Shown piece by piece: positions 4,434 to 5,975 of a stretch of 5,975 nt of DNA. This DNA comes from Glaciimonas sp. (GTDB lineage Bacteria; Pseudomonadota; Gammaproteobacteria; Burkholderiales; Burkholderiaceae): contig JACMQE010000311.1 in assembly GCA_014377145.1 (NCBI GenBank), forward strand, positions 1-5,975. Direction: 5' to 3'. The position numbers and the translations under genes are program-made. The notes under the pieces are model-generated. The model ran no database searches. It saw nothing but the letters and a program-made list of their open reading frames with translations, and was not told where the DNA came from. Position 1 is the stretch's first letter. Each line of letters begins with the position of its first letter.

Positions 4434-5975
4434 CTAAATGGCAAGCGTTCTCTTGATCGGGACTGAAGAGAATTCGTACTTGCGGATGTCTAATTCCCAA
4501 GTCTCTACATCGTCAATTTCCGAGGCCTGCTGGAATCCGAGCTTCTTGTAGTGGTCTTTAACGATGACGTTGCGCGTGCTCGGGATATAGCGACCCAGCA
4601 ATCGAGTTGCACCTGCCTGCGCAGCATGGGTCACAAGGTCGTGCAGGACGGCTTCCTCGACGCGGCGTCCGAGTACACGGCAGCTCATGAGCCAGGTGTC
4701 GATTTCCCAGACATCAGCGGCCTTCTTACAGACAACCACACTGATCATTCCGTTGTCGCCCAACGTGTCTTTCAGACGAATCTGGCGAGTGAAAACAGAA
4801 GGATCCTTCTCCAACTGCTCGACTTCGATTTCATCGTAGCGTTTCGTAGTCAGGTTGAACTGGTTAGATTTACTAATCAACTGTGTAATACGCGTGCGAC
4901 CCGTTGAATTGAACGGCGCAAGCGTTATTTCCATGTCCAGCGAATTGAGATAGGCGTTCATATCGGATGCGCCGTTGAGTATCTGACTGCGGCGCGCATT
5001 GTCCTGATAAAATGTCGCGCGCTGACGATCTTCATCGGAAAAAGTAATGGCTTCGAAATAGCCGGCGGCAATCAGCGTGCGCGCATACAAAGCCGGGTCT
5101 GTGGGTAACTCAGGCACGGCTACTTCGGGCAACTCCCTTCTGACCAGCAATCGTTCGGCCGGATTGTCGTCGAGAAACACCATGCTATCCAGACCGAGCG
5201 ACAGAGTTGCGGCAATTGCTCTGATGTTCGACGCCTTATCCGACCAGTTGGCCATGAACACCGCTATATGGCTCTCTTTGATGAGCATGTCGGGATGCTC
5301 TTGGAACGGCTGACGCGCGGTCGCGTCTTCGTTCTTGGAAGATACGGCGAGCACGACCCCCCGTCCGCGCAATTCCAGTGCAATCCTCTGCACATGCAGG
5401 TGCGCTTCGCCGGTTGCGTCGCCATTGCCGATCAGGATGCCGTCCACGCCGTCATCGCCGATCACGCCGCCCCACAGGGTATTGTCGAGATCGAGGATCA
5501 GACACCGGCGACTCTTGCCGAGTCGAGCGGCCAGGATGCGGCAGATGTAGTCTGCATAAATCGGTAAGAACTTTTGTGCGAACGGAAGCTTTGCAATATT
5601 CCACAGCGTCGGATCGTGCCAGTTGGCCAGTCCGACATTGGCGGCCAAGCCAGCAATATCCACGATAAAGGTGTTGTCGGAGGCAAGTGTATCGAGCTCG
5701 TTGTTGAGGCGATTCAACAGCCACGTTAGCGCTCCCGGTAAACGACCTTCATAGCTGCCAGAAAGGGTCTCAGCTGGCATGGCAAAGTTTTGGATGAGGA
5801 TCTGGGCACCGCTCTTGGTGCGCACCGATTCGATCACTGAGCGAATGTAGGCGACGCAGTCCTGCACATTCTGAAGTGCCGCTGACGCATCACCCGGGCT
5901 CGCAACGAACGGAAGGCCACGGTAATCGATACTGATCAGTACCGCACTCAGGTCTTGACCCGTGAACGAGGATGC
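4434..5975 (-). CDS. FkbH-like HAD-IIIC phosphatase with C-terminal GNAT-like domain, 5' end outside window
   Basis: The frame stays open to the window's right edge, giving 513 visible residues; GTG at 5865-5867 is internal, not the start. Family members are usually somewhat over 600 residues, so roughly the first 100 or more are missing. Visible residues 1-155 match the N-terminal SGNH-like region. The HAD domain follows: DLDNTLWGG (162-170, nucleophile Asp162 and Asp164), SSKNE (212-216), and DDNPAE (269-274). The C-terminal region has SNQFNLTTKRY (370-380), LKDTLGDNG (402-410), SCRVLGRRVEE (431-441) and KKLGF (477-481), as in FkbH GNAT-like domains. Studied FkbH proteins dephosphorylate 1,3-bisphosphoglycerate and load the glyceryl unit on an acyl-carrier protein; relatives also occur in polysaccharide loci. 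It should be cytoplasmic. The gene is clearly GC-richer than the MBOAT gene. All catalytic motifs in view look intact. Its substrate here is unknown. Confidence 0.93.
   Translation of the reverse strand, partial: ASSFTGQDLSAVLISIDYRGLPFVASPGDASAALQNVQDCVAYIRSVIESVRTKSGAQILIQNFAMPAETLSGSYEGRLPGALTWLLNRLNNELDTLASDNTFIVDIAGLAANVGLANWHDPTLWNIAKLPFAQKFLPIYADYICRILAARLGKSRRCLILDLDNTLWGGVIGDDGVDGILIGNGDATGEAHLHVQRIALELRGRGVVLAVSSKNEDATARQPFQEHPDMLIKESHIAVFMANWSDKASNIRAIAATLSLGLDSMVFLDDNPAERLLVRRELPEVAVPELPTDPALYARTLIAAGYFEAITFSDEDRQRATFYQDNARRSQILNGASDMNAYLNSLDMEITLAPFNSTGRTRITQLISKSNQFNLTTKRYDEIEVEQLEKDPSVFTRQIRLKDTLGDNGMISVVVCKKAADVWEIDTWLMSCRVLGRRVEEAVLHDLVTHAAQAGATRLLGRYIPSTRNVIVKDHYKKLGFQQASEIDDVETWELDIRKYEFSSVPIKRTLAI

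Noticed and set aside
4297..4500. Minus-strand ORF of 67 codons, product starting MGIRHPQVRI
   Set aside because: It begins inside the 3' end of the FkbH gene in another frame, has a low-complexity His/Pro/Ala text and no ribosome site, so it is a chance ORF.
5077..5668. Several overlapping ORFs on both strands within the FkbH gene
   Set aside because: They are shadow frames of a GC-rich gene whose own frame contains all family motifs; their Arg/Ser/His-rich products are typical of such shadows.
5865..5867. GTG as the start of the FkbH-like gene
   Set aside because: The frame stays open for 36 more codons to the window edge with family-like sequence, and the family is longer at the N-terminus, so the real start is outside the window.
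1..5975. tRNA, rRNA, CRISPR array or insertion sequence
   Set aside because: I found no cloverleaf-like segment, regular spaced repeats, transposase text or terminal inverted repeats with target duplications.

Overview
The window reads as part of an exopolysaccharide or cell-surface polysaccharide locus of a Gram-negative bacterium. A proteobacterium is most likely, possibly a betaproteobacterium, but no marker gene fixes the taxon. The basis is an inner-membrane MBOAT acyltransferase of the AlgI type next to an exported AlgX/AlgJ-type SGNH protein, a pairing that modifies polysaccharides in the periplasm. All recognisable genes are on the minus strand, so transcription runs from right to left.

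Layout in the direction of transcription: (1) 5975-4434, the 3' part of an FkbH-like HAD-IIIC phosphatase/GNAT protein whose 5' end lies outside the window; (2) 4433-3688, about 750 bp with no convincing gene, containing weak hairpins, G-tracts, one doubtful 43-codon plus-strand ORF and a possible plus-strand promoter; (3) 3687-2296, an intact exported AlgX-like protein with an SGNH domain and a C-terminal beta-rich domain; (4) 2295-2076, a 220-bp AT-rich spacer with a candidate promoter and a small dyad; (5) 2075-555, an intact AlgI-like MBOAT O-acyltransferase; (6) about 485-1, the decayed remains of a second AlgX/AlgJ-like gene that runs off the left edge.

Working model (inference from family knowledge): the MBOAT protein carries an acyl group, usually acetyl, from a cytoplasmic donor across the inner membrane, and the AlgX-like protein places it on sugar hydroxyls in the periplasm. 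Characterised FkbH relatives make an ACP-bound glyceryl unit from a glycolytic intermediate, so the locus might handle a non-acetyl acyl group, but no acyl-carrier protein is visible here.

The main result absent from a plain ORF list is the pseudogene at the left end. In two reading frames it matches the N-terminal third of the intact AlgX-like protein, including the G-K-N-[DE]-W-L-F motif and S-D-T-P-L-F-F. It carries several stops, a frameshift, and loss of the catalytic D-S-H-W motif. Base composition also changes along the window, from GC-rich in the FkbH gene to AT-rich in the MBOAT gene and the pseudogene.
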